From the NCBI GenBank assembly GCA_026991225.1, contig JALXCB010000133.1:1-46030 (forward strand): a DNA stretch of 46,030 nucleotides, in the 5' to 3' direction. Below the pieces are notes generated by a model. The model made no database searches and had not been told where the DNA came from. It worked only from the letters and a program-made list of their open reading frames with translations. Shown piece after piece: positions 33,859 to 43,436 of this stretch (within the stretch, counting starts at the first letter, position 1; each line of letters begins with the position of its first letter). Both the position numbers and the translations under genes were made by a program. This stretch comes from Anaerolineae bacterium (GTDB lineage Bacteria; Chloroflexota; Anaerolineae; J102).

Positions 33859-36800
33859 TCACCCCGCGCCCGCGCTGAGGATATCCAGCACGTGCAGCAA
33901 GCGATCGCGCCATGCGCCCTCGGCGTCGATCTGCACCCAGATAGCTTGGGAGCCCACCCGCGCCTGGTCACCTAGGTGATGCTGGAGTGCGAGACGAGGT
34001 AAGCGGGCCACGGCGGGGCTGCGCACGATGAGCTGGTCCCCATCCCGGCCGATGGCGGTGACGCCCGCCCGCGAGGCCAGCAGTTTCACCTTCACCTGGA
34101 AAAGCAGGTCTTTCACTTCGTCGGGCAGCGGGCCAAAGCGGTCGACCAGCTCCTCGGCCATGTCGTCCAGTTCGCCCAGCGAGCCCAGGCCGGCGATGCG
34201 CCGGTAGAGCTGAAGCCGCAGCTCCTCGTTCTCGATGTAGTCGCGGGGGATGCCTGCGCGCAGGGGCAGGTCGAGTTGGATGGTGGGGGTGAGGGGCGCG
34301 AGCAGGCCTTTGATCGCGTCCACGGTCTCGGGCAGATGCCCCTGCTCCCGCAGTTCCTCCACGGCCTGGGCCAACAGCCGCACATACATATCGAACCCCA
34401 CTGCGGCGATGTGCCCATGCTGCTTCGATCCCAACAGTTCCCCCGCGCCCCGGATCTCCAGGTCGCGCATGGCGATGCGGAAGCCTGCGCCCAGATCGCT
34501 GGCCTCCTGGATGGCTTCCAGCCGGCGTCGGGCCTCGGGCGAGAGGGGTGTGTATTTGTCGTAGAGCAGGTAGGCGTAGGCCCGAGCCGCGCTGCGTCCC
34601 ACCCGCCCCCGAAGTTGATAGAGCTGGGCCAGACCGAATTTATCGGCATGGTGGATGATGATGGTGTTGGCGTTGGGGATATCGATGCCGCTTTCGATGA
34701 TGGTCGTGCTCACCAGCACGTCGAATTCCCCTTCCGCGAAGGCCAGCATCACCCGCTCCAGCTCGCGCTCGGGCATTTGTCCGTGCCCCACGGCGATGCG
34801 GGCCTCGGGAACGAGCCTGCGCAACTTGTTAGCCATCTGTTCGATGCCTCGCACCCGGTTGTACACGAAGAACACCTGCCCGCCTCGATCCAGCTCTCGC
34901 AGGATGGCGTTGCGCACCAGAATGTCGTCGTAGAAGCCGACCACGGTCTGGATGGGCTGCCGTTCCAGGGGCGGGGTGTCGATGGTGCTGAGGTCGCGCA
35001 CGCCCGTGAGGCTCATGTAGAGGGTGCGGGGGATGGGCGTGGCCGTGAGGGTGAGAACGTCGATCTGGGTGCGCAGTTGTTTGATGCGCTCCTTGTGCCG
35101 TACGCCGAAACGCTGCTCCTCGTCGATGATGAGCAGGCCCAGGTTCTTGAATTCGACGTCCTTGGAGAGCAGGCGGTGGGTGCCAATGACGATATCCACC
35201 TTCCCTTGTTTCAGGCCCTCGATAGTCTCCCGTTGTTGTTTGCGGGTGCGAAAGCGGGAGAGCATGTGCACTTCCACGGGGAAGCTCTTGAGCCGCTGGG
35301 TGAAGGTTTTGTAGTGTTGTTGCGCCAGCACAGTGGTGGGAACGAGAATGGCCACTTGTTTGCCATCCATGATGGCTTTGAACGCGGCTCGCAGGGCCAC
35401 CTCGGTTTTGCCATAGCCCACGTCGCCGCAGATGAGCCGATCCATGGGCTGGGGCTTTTCCATGTCCTGCTTCACCGCCTCGATGGCCACGAGCTGATCC
35501 TCGGTCTCGATGTAGGGGAAGGAGGCTTCCAGCTCCCGCTGCCATTCGCTGTCGGGCGCGAAGGCGTGGCCGGGCAGCGTCTCCCGTTTGGCGTAGAGCA
35601 TGAGCAGGTCCTGGGCGATGGCTTCCACGGCCTTTTTGGTGCGCCGTTTGGCCATGTCCCAATCGGCCGTGCCCAGGCGATTGAGAGGCGGTGCGTCCGC
35701 GCTGGGCCCCACATAGCGAGCCAGGCGATCGGCCTGATGCACGGGCACGTAGAGCTTATCCCCTCGGGCGTATTCGATGAGCAGATAATCTCGCTCGACG
35801 CCATCCATCTCCAGCTTGGTGAGGCCCTTGAACCGGCCGATGCCGTGGTCCATGTGGACGACGTAATCGCCGGGCTGGATATCGGCGAAGAAGGATTCGG
35901 GCGCAACGGGGCGGGGCGCGCGGCTGCGGCGGCGTTTGGCCTTCCCCCAGCCAAAGATCTCCGCGTCCGTGAGGAAGTGCAGGCTTTCTTGAGAGGTGGA
36001 GAGCCGCCAGCCTTCGTCGAACTGTCCTTGAATGAGGGTGATGCTGTGGGAGGGGGGCAATGTCTCCAATTGTGTGGCCTGGAGAACAGGGATGTCCTCT
36101 TCGGCGAAGAGATCGGCCAGGCGTTGGGCCTGACGGCTGACGATGACCACGCGATCCACCCGTCGCATCCGGTCCACCTGCTCGATGACCCGGCGCAATT
36201 GCCCGCCCCAGCGGGGGCCGGGGTGGAAGAGACGGCCCAAGGGCGATCCCACGCTGGTGCTGTGCCCATCCAGCTTGCCCTGCCCCAGCACGATGGGCCC
36301 GCGGGCCTCGATGGCCGCGCGCAAAGCGTCCCAATCGGCCAGGCTACTGGCGAAACCCTGGGGCAGCTCGCCGCTCTTGATCAGGTTCTTTTCGATCTGT
36401 CCGGCCTGGCCTTCCAGATCGAGGGCCTGGGCCGCCACGTCCGCGGCTGCGTCGATGAGGAGGAGCCCCTGCGTCGGGAGGTAATCCAGCAGGGTGGATG
36501 GACGTTGATAGAGGTAGGGAATATAAAGCTCCACGCCCCGAAAAGCGGCGCTTTCGGCCAGGTTGTCGATATCCTGTTCGCACTGAAGCTGGGCGGGAGG
36601 ATGGCAGTTGCTCGGGTCGAGCTGACGCAGCCGAGCCGCGGCCTCGGGCCCTCTATCCAACAGGGCTTCGCTGGCTGGGCCGATGAGGATGCGGTCGGGG
36701 TGGTGGTTGGGAATGGTGCGCTGGGTGGCGGGATCGAAGTAGCGAAGCTGGTCGATTTCATCGCCCCACAGTTCGATGCGCACAGGCCAGGATTCTGTGG

Positions 36801-37440
36801 GCGTCCAGATATCGAAGATGCCTCCGCGGCGGCTGAATTGGCCCGGCGCTTCCACCACGGGCGTGTGTTCATAGCCCATGCGCTGCCAGCGGGCCAACTG
36901 CGCCCGTAGGTCGAGGATCTGGCCGCGGCGTAATGTGTGCAGCGTCTGGCGGAACAGGCCCGGCGGCGCGGTGAGCTGCATCAACGCGCGGATGGAGCTG
37001 ACGACGATGGGCGGTTGCTCCGGCCCGCCCGGTCGTCCCCAGCGACTGAGCGCGGCCAGCGCGGCCAATCGCAGCCGCCGCGTCTCCCGACTCCAGGGAA
37101 TGCGCTCGAAGGGCAGCGCGTCTGGATCGGCGAAGCGATGCACCCGGCCCGCCTCCTCACCCAACCAGGCCTGGAGCTGATCCGCCAGGAGGATGGCCGT
37201 GTCTGCGCGGGCGGTGAGCAGGATGGCGGGCTGGTTCAGTTCCTTGGTCAGACCCGCAGTCACATAGCTCCGGGCCGCGGGGATGATCCCCAGGGGATGG
37301 GCTGGTTTCTCGCCCGCGCGCAATCCCTCCGCCAGCCGTCGGAACGCATCCTGCTGGCGGAGATACGGCGTCAGCCCTTGGAGTTGAAGATGGGCCGCGT
37401 GGGCGGAGATGGTTGTCTCGGGCATGGGTTGATATTTCAT
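33859..37440 (-). CDS. mfd: Transcription-repair coupling factor Mfd
   Basis: An 1193-aa protein of normal length. UvrB-like N-terminal region, CarD-like RNA polymerase-interaction domain ([18 protein letters not shown], about 510-527), helicase Walker [20 protein letters not shown] (about 665-683), [12 protein letters not shown] (DEEQ box), TATPIPRTL, and a C-terminal TRCF domain. Mfd moves stalled RNA polymerase off lesions and recruits UvrA. It starts 24 bases from the divergent MNT gene. Confidence 0.97.
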   Translation of the reverse strand: MKYQPMPETTISAHAAHLQLQGLTPYLRQQDAFRRLAEGLRAGEKPAHPLGIIPAARSYVTAGLTKELNQPAILLTARADTAILLADQLQAWLGEEAGRVHRFADPDALPFERIPWSRETRRLRLAALAALSRWGRPGGPEQPPIVVSSIRALMQLTAPPGLFRQTLHTLRRGQILDLRAQLARWQRMGYEHTPVVEAPGQFSRRGGIFDIWTPTESWPVRIELWGDEIDQLRYFDPATQRTIPNHHPDRILIGPASEALLDRGPEAAARLRQLDPSNCHPPAQLQCEQDIDNLAESAAFRGVELYIPYLYQRPSTLLDYLPTQGLLLIDAAADVAAQALDLEGQAGQIEKNLIKSGELPQGFASSLADWDALRAAIEARGPIVLGQGKLDGHSTSVGSPLGRLFHPGPRWGGQLRRVIEQVDRMRRVDRVVIVSRQAQRLADLFAEEDIPVLQATQLETLPPSHSITLIQGQFDEGWRLSTSQESLHFLTDAEIFGWGKAKRRRSRAPRPVAPESFFADIQPGDYVVHMDHGIGRFKGLTKLEMDGVERDYLLIEYARGDKLYVPVHQADRLARYVGPSADAPPLNRLGTADWDMAKRRTKKAVEAIAQDLLMLYAKRETLPGHAFAPDSEWQRELEASFPYIETEDQLVAIEAVKQDMEKPQPMDRLICGDVGYGKTEVALRAAFKAIMDGKQVAILVPTTVLAQQHYKTFTQRLKSFPVEVHMLSRFRTRKQQRETIEGLKQGKVDIVIGTHRLLSKDVEFKNLGLLIIDEEQRFGVRHKERIKQLRTQIDVLTLTATPIPRTLYMSLTGVRDLSTIDTPPLERQPIQTVVGFYDDILVRNAILRELDRGGQVFFVYNRVRGIEQMANKLRRLVPEARIAVGHGQMPERELERVMLAFAEGEFDVLVSTTIIESGIDIPNANTIIIHHADKFGLAQLYQLRGRVGRSAARAYAYLLYDKYTPLSPEARRRLEAIQEASDLGAGFRIAMRDLEIRGAGELLGSKQHGHIAAVGFDMYVRLLAQAVEELREQGHLPETVDAIKGLLAPLTPTIQLDLPLRAGIPRDYIENEELRLQLYRRIAGLGSLGELDDMAEELVDRFGPLPDEVKDLLFQVKVKLLASRAGVTAIGRDGDQLIVRSPAVARLPRLALQHHLGDQARVGSQAIWVQIDAEGAWRDRLLHVLDILSAGAG

Positions 37441-37458
37441 CGAAACTTAGATTATAAT
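37429..37458 (+). promoter_or_regulatory. Promoter of the MNT-HEPN pair, possibly leaderless
   Basis: TTGATA (37429-37434), 18-base spacer, TATAAT (37453-37458). The ATG at 37465 is only 6 bases after the -10 box, so transcription would start at or next to the ATG. ATTATAAT is its own reverse complement and could also serve mfd in the other direction. Confidence 0.6.
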
Positions 37459-37464
37459 TCAACC

Positions 37465-37953
37465 ATGTTTCAGACGAAGGATTACAGCGTCTTGATACAG
37501 ACGTTGGTGGATCATTTTGGCGAGCGACTGAAGACCATCGTGCTATTTGGTTCGCGCAGCCGGGATGAAGCGCGAGATGAGAGTGATCACGATATCCTGG
37601 TGGTGGCTGAGGGGTTGCCGCAAAATCCCCTCAAACGTCAACGAGAAGTGCGCATGGCGCTGTTTTCTCGGTTGACGGACATGCCAGAAGGCATCTCCAT
37701 CTTGGCGAAGACGCCCGAAGAGGTGGAGAAAGATTTGACGCCTTTGCTGATGGATATTTTCATGGAAGGGCGGCCGCTATGGGGAGAAGATTACTTTCAA
37801 GCGCTTCATGAGAAAGTCGAACGGGCCGTGCGCGAAGCAGGATTACAGCGTCGCCGTCTTGCTGGAGCCTGGATGTGGGTCTTCCCTTCGCCGCGGCCGC
37901 GGAATTGGGAGTTGACCTGGGAGGGTTATCGTGAATCTTCCAAAGGAAGTTGA
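37465..37953 (+). CDS. Nucleotidyltransferase-domain (MNT) antitoxin candidate
   Basis: A 162-aa protein. The nucleotidyltransferase motif GSRSRDEARDESDHDILVVA (GSx10DxD) is at about 29-48, then RQREVRMALFSRLTDMPEGISILAK, and a Trp/Arg-rich C-terminus. It overlaps the HEPN gene by 23 bases. In MNT-HEPN systems the nucleotidyltransferase modifies and silences the HEPN RNase. It is longer than MntA at 24739-25068, so it belongs to a different branch. Confidence 0.85.
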   Translation: MFQTKDYSVLIQTLVDHFGERLKTIVLFGSRSRDEARDESDHDILVVAEGLPQNPLKRQREVRMALFSRLTDMPEGISILAKTPEEVEKDLTPLLMDIFMEGRPLWGEDYFQALHEKVERAVREAGLQRRRLAGAWMWVFPSPRPRNWELTWEGYRESSKGS

Positions 37954-38365
37954 GTATCGCCTGGCTTTGGCGGAGGGTTTTTTGAACGAGGCGGAAGAAG
38001 ATTTCCGCCTGGAGCGTTGGCGTTCCTGTGTGGATAACGCACAGATGGCTGTCGAGAACGCAGGGAAGATGGTTTTGGCTTTGTTCGGCGTTGTGCCCAA
38101 AACGCACGATCCCGCCCGTCAAATTAAACTGATCCTGGAGGAGCAACCGATTGAGGGGCCCATCAGCGAGTTGATCCAGACTATGCTGCCCGATATAGCG
38201 GCCATGGGGCTGGAAACCCACTTTCTTACCGATTATGGCGACGAAATGAATTACTTGCTTCCTTGGGATATTTTCACCAGGGATATTGCTGAAGAAGCGT
38301 TGATTTCGGCGCGCCATGTCGTGAAACAAGCGCGAATGTTGCGCAACAAAATGTTGGGAGCATAG
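37931..38365 (+). CDS. HEPN-domain protein, toxin candidate
   Basis: A 144-aa helical protein, starting at a GTG. The HEPN features are YRLALAEGFLNEAEEDFRLERWRSCVDNAQMAVENAGKMVLALFG and a second helix pair near the end (EEALISARHVVKQARMLRNKML). The first part matches the family in which HEPN proteins bind or cut RNA; the Rx4-6H motif of the classical type is not clearly visible (ARHVVKQ is a weak candidate). Its partner is the overlapping MNT gene. Confidence 0.8.
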   Translation: MNLPKEVEYRLALAEGFLNEAEEDFRLERWRSCVDNAQMAVENAGKMVLALFGVVPKTHDPARQIKLILEEQPIEGPISELIQTMLPDIAAMGLETHFLTDYGDEMNYLLPWDIFTRDIAEEALISARHVVKQARMLRNKMLGA

Positions 38366-38381
38366 CAATCTGGAGCGTTCG

Positions 38382-38963
38382 CTACGGCTGCGTTTCAGGA
38401 CGATTGAACGCGTTCATGGCCGCGTCAATGCCCTCGGTCAGCCAGGTCTCCAGCGCCCGGACGGCCCGATCCCTCACCTGCACCATGATTTCCTCTTCCT
38501 CCGGGTTGAAGTCCTGCAGCACATACGCGGCCGGGTCCATCCGCCCAGGCGGACGATCGATCCCCACCCGCAGCCGGGGAAACCGGTTGCTTCCCAGCCG
38601 CTGGATGATGGATTTCATGCCGTTGTGCCCGCCCGCGCCGCCAAAGGGCCGCAGCCGGATGACGCCCAAGGGCAGGTCCATATCGTCAAAGACCACCATG
38701 AGGTCGGGCAGGTCGATTTTGTAGTAGTGCGCCAGGGGTTGGACCGCCTCGCCGCTGAGGTTCATGAAGGTTTGAGGCTTGACCAGCAGCACGCGCTGTC
38801 CGTCGATGACGCCGGACGCGATCAGCGCTTTGAACTGGCGCTTCTCGAAGCTCAAACCATGCTTCGCGGCCAGCTCATCCACGATCTGAAAGCCCACATT
38901 GTGGCGGTTGCGGGCATAGCGGGGGCCGGGATTGCCCAGCCCAACGATCATCTTGGGTGGCAT
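38382..38963 (-). CDS. pth: Peptidyl-tRNA hydrolase
   Basis: A 193-aa protein. The typical start is MIVGLGNPGPRYARNRHNVGFQIVDEL; I give MPPK at 38963, and 38951 is an alternative. Catalytic His in RHNVGF, the loops KPQTFMNLSG and VVFDDMDLPLG, and GGAGGHNGMKSI are all present. It frees tRNA from peptidyl-tRNAs dropped from ribosomes. A family E repeat lies directly upstream. Confidence 0.95.
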   Translation of the reverse strand: MPPKMIVGLGNPGPRYARNRHNVGFQIVDELAAKHGLSFEKRQFKALIASGVIDGQRVLLVKPQTFMNLSGEAVQPLAHYYKIDLPDLMVVFDDMDLPLGVIRLRPFGGAGGHNGMKSIIQRLGSNRFPRLRVGIDRPPGRMDPAAYVLQDFNPEEEEIMVQVRDRAVRALETWLTEGIDAAMNAFNRPETQP

Positions 38964-38968
38964 GGCTG

Positions 38969-39111
38969 CTATGTAAATAGGAGTCGGATCAGGATTAGGA
39001 TTGAAGATCGTCAGGACAACGTTGAGCGAGCCTGCAACGACCGTGATGCGTGAAAACGTGAAACGTGAGACGTTACGCATCACGCATTACGTATTACGGC
39101 ATTGGCTTCCC
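38969..39111 (+). repeat. Family E palindromic repeat
   Basis: Same order of words as 2023-2160: CTATGTAAATAGGAGTCGG, AAGATCGTCAGGAC, GTTGAGCGAGCC, CGTGATGCGTG, GTGAAACGTGAGACG, ACGCATCACGC and TTGGCTTCCC. The following 60 bases (GGCCGCGGGGCGTTTTCATT) also match the part after 2322, so the conserved unit may be longer than marked. Confidence 0.65.
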
Positions 39112-39196
39112 GAGCGGCCCTGGCCGCGGGGCGTTTTCATTCGTATCAGCGAGCGGTCGCTCGTGTCGCCTGCTTTCGATCCTCCCTGTTCTTCAT

Positions 39197-39916
39197 CTAC
39201 CGGAGGAAGAAGCGTACGTAAAGCCAGGTGAGCAGATTTTTGACGCCGAAGAAGATTCCAACGGCCAGGAAGGCCAGCGTCACAACCATGACGCCTTTGA
39301 GAAAGCCCTCTTTGGCCTGGGTCAGCAGCTCGACGATGGCGGAAGTGGTCTGGCTCCCGCCATCCTCGTTGTCCCCGCCATGCACCTCGCCCGGAGGGAC
39401 GACGCCCGTTTCGGGCGTGTTGGTGGGGCCGGGCGTGGGCGTCGGGATCTCGGGCGTGAGCTGCACGGGCGTGGCCGTGGGCGGCTTGGGCGTGGGGGTG
39501 GATGTTGGCGTTGGGGTCACCTCGGGGGTGGGCGTCGGCAGGGGTGCGGCGTTGTTCACTGTCACATTTCTGACAAAATATTCATCATAGTTGCCATCCC
39601 GTCGCACCACGCGCAGCCGAATGGAGTAGGGGCCATCCGCCACCGTGCGGGTGTCCCACACGCCCAACACGCCATTGACGACGGGCGTTTCGCTGACGGT
39701 GATGATGAACCAGTTCTCCGTGCCCTGGGGCGCGGCCGCAAGCTCATACTTCCAGAATTCGGGATGCGTGGCCGTGCCCTGTATCTGGACAGAACCTTGA
39801 AGCACTTCGGTTTCGGGGGGGTATGTGATGCCCGATTGGGCGTAAACCGTGTGATAACCTGCTAAAGTGAGAAAAACCAGCAGGAATAGGAGAAGCCAAT
39901 TTCGATAGATGCGCAT
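39197..39916 (-). CDS. Secreted or anchored protein with Pro/Thr linker
   Basis: A 239-aa protein; ATG at 39916. Signal segment 5-26 (RNWLLLFLLVFLTLAGYHTVYAQ). A beta-rich domain (about 30-125) follows: VLQGSVQIQGTATHPEFWKYEL and GPYSIRLRVVRRDGNYDEYFVRNVTV, an Ig/bacterial-like fold. Then a PTPTPEVTPTPTSTPTPKPP linker (about 130-175), and a membrane segment near the C-terminus (GVMVVTLAFLAVGIFFGVK). It is probably a surface-exposed, membrane-anchored protein. No catalytic motif is seen. Confidence 0.75.
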   Translation of the reverse strand: MRIYRNWLLLFLLVFLTLAGYHTVYAQSGITYPPETEVLQGSVQIQGTATHPEFWKYELAAAPQGTENWFIITVSETPVVNGVLGVWDTRTVADGPYSIRLRVVRRDGNYDEYFVRNVTVNNAAPLPTPTPEVTPTPTSTPTPKPPTATPVQLTPEIPTPTPGPTNTPETGVVPPGEVHGGDNEDGGSQTTSAIVELLTQAKEGFLKGVMVVTLAFLAVGIFFGVKNLLTWLYVRFFLR

Positions 39917-40065
39917 GATGGGGTGCTCTGTCTGGAGGATGCAAAGGGCTTGAGCATCTGGTGTTGGGGGTTCTGACATGCAACCATCTAGTCTAACACA
40001 GAAAAAAGGAGGTGGGCAAAACAAGGGCGTCTTTCACGTGAATCAGCGATTATCGCGAATAATTA

Positions 40066-40310
40066 AACTAAACGCATTTTGAAATCAGGTGTTTTCGGCC
40101 TCGGCCACCCGGAGCTGAAGCTCCGGGCTACGAAACGACGCCGGGTGAACCCGGCTTCCCGCGGCGCGCAGCATGCGCCGTAGCCCCATTTATGGGGCGT
40201 CGCTTTTAGCCCGCAGGTGAACCTGCGGGCGGCGGCGCGGCCAGAGAATCGCCTTTCATGGATGATCCAATACGAACCAAAAAGCCTTGGTTTCAATTTT
40301 GCTTTTAGTT
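40066..40310 (+). mobile_element. Family D element, single copy
   Basis: 245 bp with ends AACTAAACGC and GCTTTTAGTT (inverted), TA on each side (40064-40065 and 40311-40312). The interior has hairpins GGAGCTGAAGCTCC, GCCGGGTGAACCCGGC, GCCCCATTTATGGGGC and GCCCGCAGGTGAACCTGCGG. It lies upstream of the secreted gene at 40435. Confidence 0.82.
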
Positions 40311-40434
40311 TAGATGAAAGAAAGTTCATTCATTTCGCCAGGAACGCCTGGTGAGGATTTTTTCATCCTTTGATTTTGCGTTACACTATACGCCCTCCCC
40401 ACACAAATTCTATTGAGGAGCAGCTCTTACCATC

Positions 40435-41736
40435 ATGAAACGATTACTCGCCACACTTTTCATATTCACCTTGATGACCGTCAGCATCGTTGGCGCCAGC
40501 TATGCTGAATCGCCAACTGTCGATAGGGCTGTCACGCTACCAGCCATGGAGATGCAAAAAGAGGTCAACGCTCCCTGGCAGCTCCATCCACCTGTCATCG
40601 ACGGGGATCTGTCCGATTGGCCTTTGACCAACAAGATTTTTCTGACGGGCGAGACGGCCGATTACCCTGCGGGCAGCGAACTCTTGCGGGAGGACGATCT
40701 CAGCGGTTGGATTAGTATCCTCTGGACCAGCGACCGGGTTTATCTGGCGCTTTCTGTGCGAGATGAATACGTGGTCAGGAAATCCCGCAACTGGCATGAC
40801 GACGATATGGCCGCCGTCGTATTCGATGTGGATCAGTCGGGCGATTATTCGGTCGGCGATGTGCAATTGACGCTGAGCCCCGACAATCTTCTGACCGTGA
40901 ATGGCGGCTGGCCCGCCGGCTATGAATGGGCCATTCGTGAGACCGATTATGGTTGGGCGGGCGAAGTCAGCATTCCTATGCGCGAGTTCGGCAATGTCGA
41001 TTTCCTGGGCGATGTGCAGGTGGGCTTCACCTGGGGCCTGCAAGATAATGACGGCATCGGCGTCGAAAGCTGGCTGAGCTGGGCCGGGCCCGAATATCTC
41101 AAACCCACACCCGAAGAAGGCGCGCTGACCTTTGTGAATGGCCCGGTGCGCAAGTGGGTGGCCTTCCATCCCGGCGTCGATGGCTATGACGGCATTGTAG
41201 ACGCGAGCCTCTCATCCTGGAGTCCGGACCAGAATTCCGGCGCGGATGAGCGGCTGACGCTTTACAGCCGCAATCAATTCCATGTCGTGATAAAGTTCGA
41301 CATTCCCGATCTCGGGCCCGATGTGCGCGTGTTGGGCGGCAAGGTGCATTTCAACGCCGAATCCCGCAATCATGACTGGACTTCCTATGTGCGCATCTAT
41401 CGCCTGTTGCGTCCCTGGGATGAAAATTCCGTCACCTGGAACAATGCGGACGCATCCACGAGATGGGCCGTGCCCGGAGCCAATTCCGTAGGCGTTGATC
41501 GGGAAGGACGCAGCATCGGCAGCGGCGCATTGGATCGGTTGGGATGGATCACCTTCAACCTGTCAGGAAGCGCTGTGCGGGATATGTATGAAAATCCCGA
41601 CGAAAACTACGGCCTGATCTTCCGGGCGGAGGAAGGCTCCGCGGTCCGCTATCTCCTTTCCAGCACGGAAAGCGGGCCCGACACCGCTCCCTGGATCGAG
41701 ATTTACGCCGAATTCCCGCCCGGCCAGGGCAACTAA
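40435..41736 (+). CDS. Secreted protein: CBM9-like plus DNRLRE domain
   Basis: A 433-aa protein; GAGGAG lies upstream of the ATG. Signal peptide 1-24 (LLATLFIFTLMTVSIVGASYA). Residues about 45-220 form a CBM9/DOMON-like domain: PPVIDGDLSDWPLT, WTSDRVYLALSVRDEYV, WAGEVSIPMREFG. Residues about 240-430 match the DNRLRE pattern: DASLSSWSPDQNSGADERL, NQFHVVIKFDIPDLG, YRLLRPWDENSVTWNNADAS, GLIFRAEEGSAVRYLLSSTES. It is probably an extracellular carbohydrate-binding or scaffold protein. No catalytic residues are visible. Confidence 0.82.
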   Translation: MKRLLATLFIFTLMTVSIVGASYAESPTVDRAVTLPAMEMQKEVNAPWQLHPPVIDGDLSDWPLTNKIFLTGETADYPAGSELLREDDLSGWISILWTSDRVYLALSVRDEYVVRKSRNWHDDDMAAVVFDVDQSGDYSVGDVQLTLSPDNLLTVNGGWPAGYEWAIRETDYGWAGEVSIPMREFGNVDFLGDVQVGFTWGLQDNDGIGVESWLSWAGPEYLKPTPEEGALTFVNGPVRKWVAFHPGVDGYDGIVDASLSSWSPDQNSGADERLTLYSRNQFHVVIKFDIPDLGPDVRVLGGKVHFNAESRNHDWTSYVRIYRLLRPWDENSVTWNNADASTRWAVPGANSVGVDREGRSIGSGALDRLGWITFNLSGSAVRDMYENPDENYGLIFRAEEGSAVRYLLSSTESGPDTAPWIEIYAEFPPGQGN

Positions 41737-41756
41737 ATCCGCTTGCTTGCGCTTGC

Positions 41757-41786
41757 AAACCCCGTCCCTTGCGGCGGGGTTTTCTT
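41757..41786 (+). terminator. Terminator after the DNRLRE gene
   Basis: Stem AAACCCCG with CGGGGTTT, followed by TCTTTT. It precedes queG by about 30 bases. Confidence 0.85.
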
Positions 41787-41814
41787 TTCGGCGCAAAAAC
41801 CTGATAATGGAGAT

Positions 41815-43020
41815 ATGAACCTCGCCCGAGCCGTGAAGGAACGCGCCCTGGCCCTGGGCTTCGACCTGGCCGCCATCGCGCCCGCGGGCCCCAGCCCCGA
41901 CTGGGAGCGCTATCGCGTCTGGATCGAACGAGGGTGGGCGGGGGAGATGGGCTATCTCGAACGTCATCTCGAACCAAAACGCGACCCGCGCGCCTTGCTG
42001 CCCGAGGCCCGCTCTCTCATCCTTGTGGCCTTGAACTACGCCCAACAGCTCGACCCGGCCCTGCTGGAAGACCCGAGCCGGGGGCGGATCGCCATCTACG
42101 CCTTGGGCCGGGACTATCACAAGATCATGCGCAAGGCCCTCATCGAGCTGGACCGCTGGCTGGCCGCGCAGACCGGGCGCAGCACCCGCGGTCGGGTCTT
42201 CGTGGACAGCGCGCCCGTGCTGGAGCGATCCTGGGCGGCCCGCGCCGGTCTGGGCTTCATCGGCAAAAACGCGTGCCTCATCCATCCCGAGCTGGGCTCC
42301 TGGCTCTTCCTGGGCGGATTGCTCGTCCCCGAAGTCCTCCCGCCCGACCCTCCGCCCTCGCTCCTCCCGCCCGACGAGACGGCGCCCGGGCGCAGCGACT
42401 TCGTCTGGCGTTTCGAGGATGGACGCACGGGGACATGCGGGCGCTGCACCCGCTGTCTGGATGTCTGCCCCACCGACGCGTTGGTCGCCCCCCGCCAACT
42501 CGACGCCCGCCTCTGCATCTCCTACCTCACCATCGAACAGCGCGGCCCCATCCCCATCGAACTACGCCCGAAGCTGGGCAATTGGGTGTTCGGCTGCGAC
42601 CTGTGTCAGGATGTCTGCCCCTGGAACCGCCGCACTCGGCCCGCGTCCCATCCCCAACTGCAACCCCATCCCGACCGCATCGCGCCGCCCCTGCTCGACC
42701 TGCTGGCGTTGGATGAGACGGCCTTTCGCCATCGTTTCGCGGGCAGTCCAGTGATGCGGGCCAAATGGGAGGGGTTCATGCGCAATGTGTGCGTGGCCGC
42801 AGGCAACTGGGGCGATCCCGCCGCGGCTGAGCTCTTGCACCGCCACCTGTGGCATAGCCCCCTGCCGGTGGCCGAGCACGCGGCCTGGGCCCTGGCCCGT
42901 CTGCGCGATGGCGCGGGCATTGCACTCTTGGAAGAAGCGGTGAAACACGTTCGGGAATCGGAACGAAAACGGTTCGTTGTCCAGGCGTTGCTCGAATGCG
43001 GAAAGTCTCGTAACTACTAA
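41815..43020 (+). CDS. queG: Epoxyqueuosine reductase
   Basis: A 401-aa protein. It reduces epoxyqueuosine to queuosine in tRNA, using cobalamin and two [4Fe-4S] clusters. The N-terminal part carries GRDYHKIMRKAL and FVDSAPVLERSWAARAGLGFIGKN. Cluster motifs are CGRCTRCLDVCP and CDLCQDVCPWN. A C-terminal HEAT-like region follows. The start at 41815 has GGAG close upstream. The last two codons and the stop (AAC TAC TAA) belong to a family A element. Without it the protein would stop at TGA after the same Arg. Confidence 0.94.
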   Translation: MNLARAVKERALALGFDLAAIAPAGPSPDWERYRVWIERGWAGEMGYLERHLEPKRDPRALLPEARSLILVALNYAQQLDPALLEDPSRGRIAIYALGRDYHKIMRKALIELDRWLAAQTGRSTRGRVFVDSAPVLERSWAARAGLGFIGKNACLIHPELGSWLFLGGLLVPEVLPPDPPPSLLPPDETAPGRSDFVWRFEDGRTGTCGRCTRCLDVCPTDALVAPRQLDARLCISYLTIEQRGPIPIELRPKLGNWVFGCDLCQDVCPWNRRTRPASHPQLQPHPDRIAPPLLDLLALDETAFRHRFAGSPVMRAKWEGFMRNVCVAAGNWGDPAAAELLHRHLWHSPLPVAEHAAWALARLRDGAGIALLEEAVKHVRESERKRFVVQALLECGKSRNY

Positions 43021-43151
43021 GGTCGTCACCCGAAAACCACTAAGAACACCAAGACACAAAGGCACAAAGGGGAATTTATACATTTTTTCTTCGTTTTCTT
43101 AGTGCCTTTGTGCTCTTTGTGGTTTGTTAACCGGGGGACGTTAGCAGTTAC
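43010..43151 (+). mobile_element. Family A element at the queG stop codon
   Basis: 142 bp. The ends are GTAACTACTAAGGT and ACGTTAGCAGTTAC. Perfect direct repeats AAAGTCTC lie at 43002-43009 and 43152-43159. Nearly the same as 32120-32261. Its left end supplies the queG stop. Confidence 0.92.
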
Positions 43152-43239
43152 AAAGTCTCGTTGAAAAACGACACGGATAGAAGGAAACACGGATAAAATT
43201 CTTTCCGCATGATCTCGGACTTCATAGCCAAAAAGAATT

Positions 43240-43436
43240 GGGTGCGTCCCAAATGAGTTGGCGTCAGCATCCTGGCCGAGTGAACTCGGGCGTTTTAGGC
43301 GCTTCGCGCCCGTGGTCGACCTCCGTCGACCGGAACATGGGACGGCGAAGGCCGTCCACTGGCCGCAGGCCTTAAGTGTTCGACTTTAGTCGATGAGAAC
43401 AGCGGTGCAACGCTTCAACCGAAAAAGGACACACCC
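43240..43436 (+). mobile_element. Family C element with the family B hairpin cargo
   Basis: 197 bp. The ends GGGTGCGTCCCAAATGAGTT and (reversed) GGGTGTGTCCTTTTTC are inverted. Perfect 9-bp direct repeats AAAAGAATT lie at 43231-43239 and 43437-43445. The interior has CCGAGTGAACTCGG, GGCGCTTCGCGCC, GGTCGACCTCCGTCGACC, GACGGCGAAGGCCGTC, GGCCGCAGGCC and GACTTTAGTC: the family B array in reverse order. Confidence 0.85.

Noticed and set aside
34276-36909. 877-aa frame on the plus strand across mfd
   Set aside because: Antisense shadow of mfd; the mfd motifs are unambiguous on the other strand.
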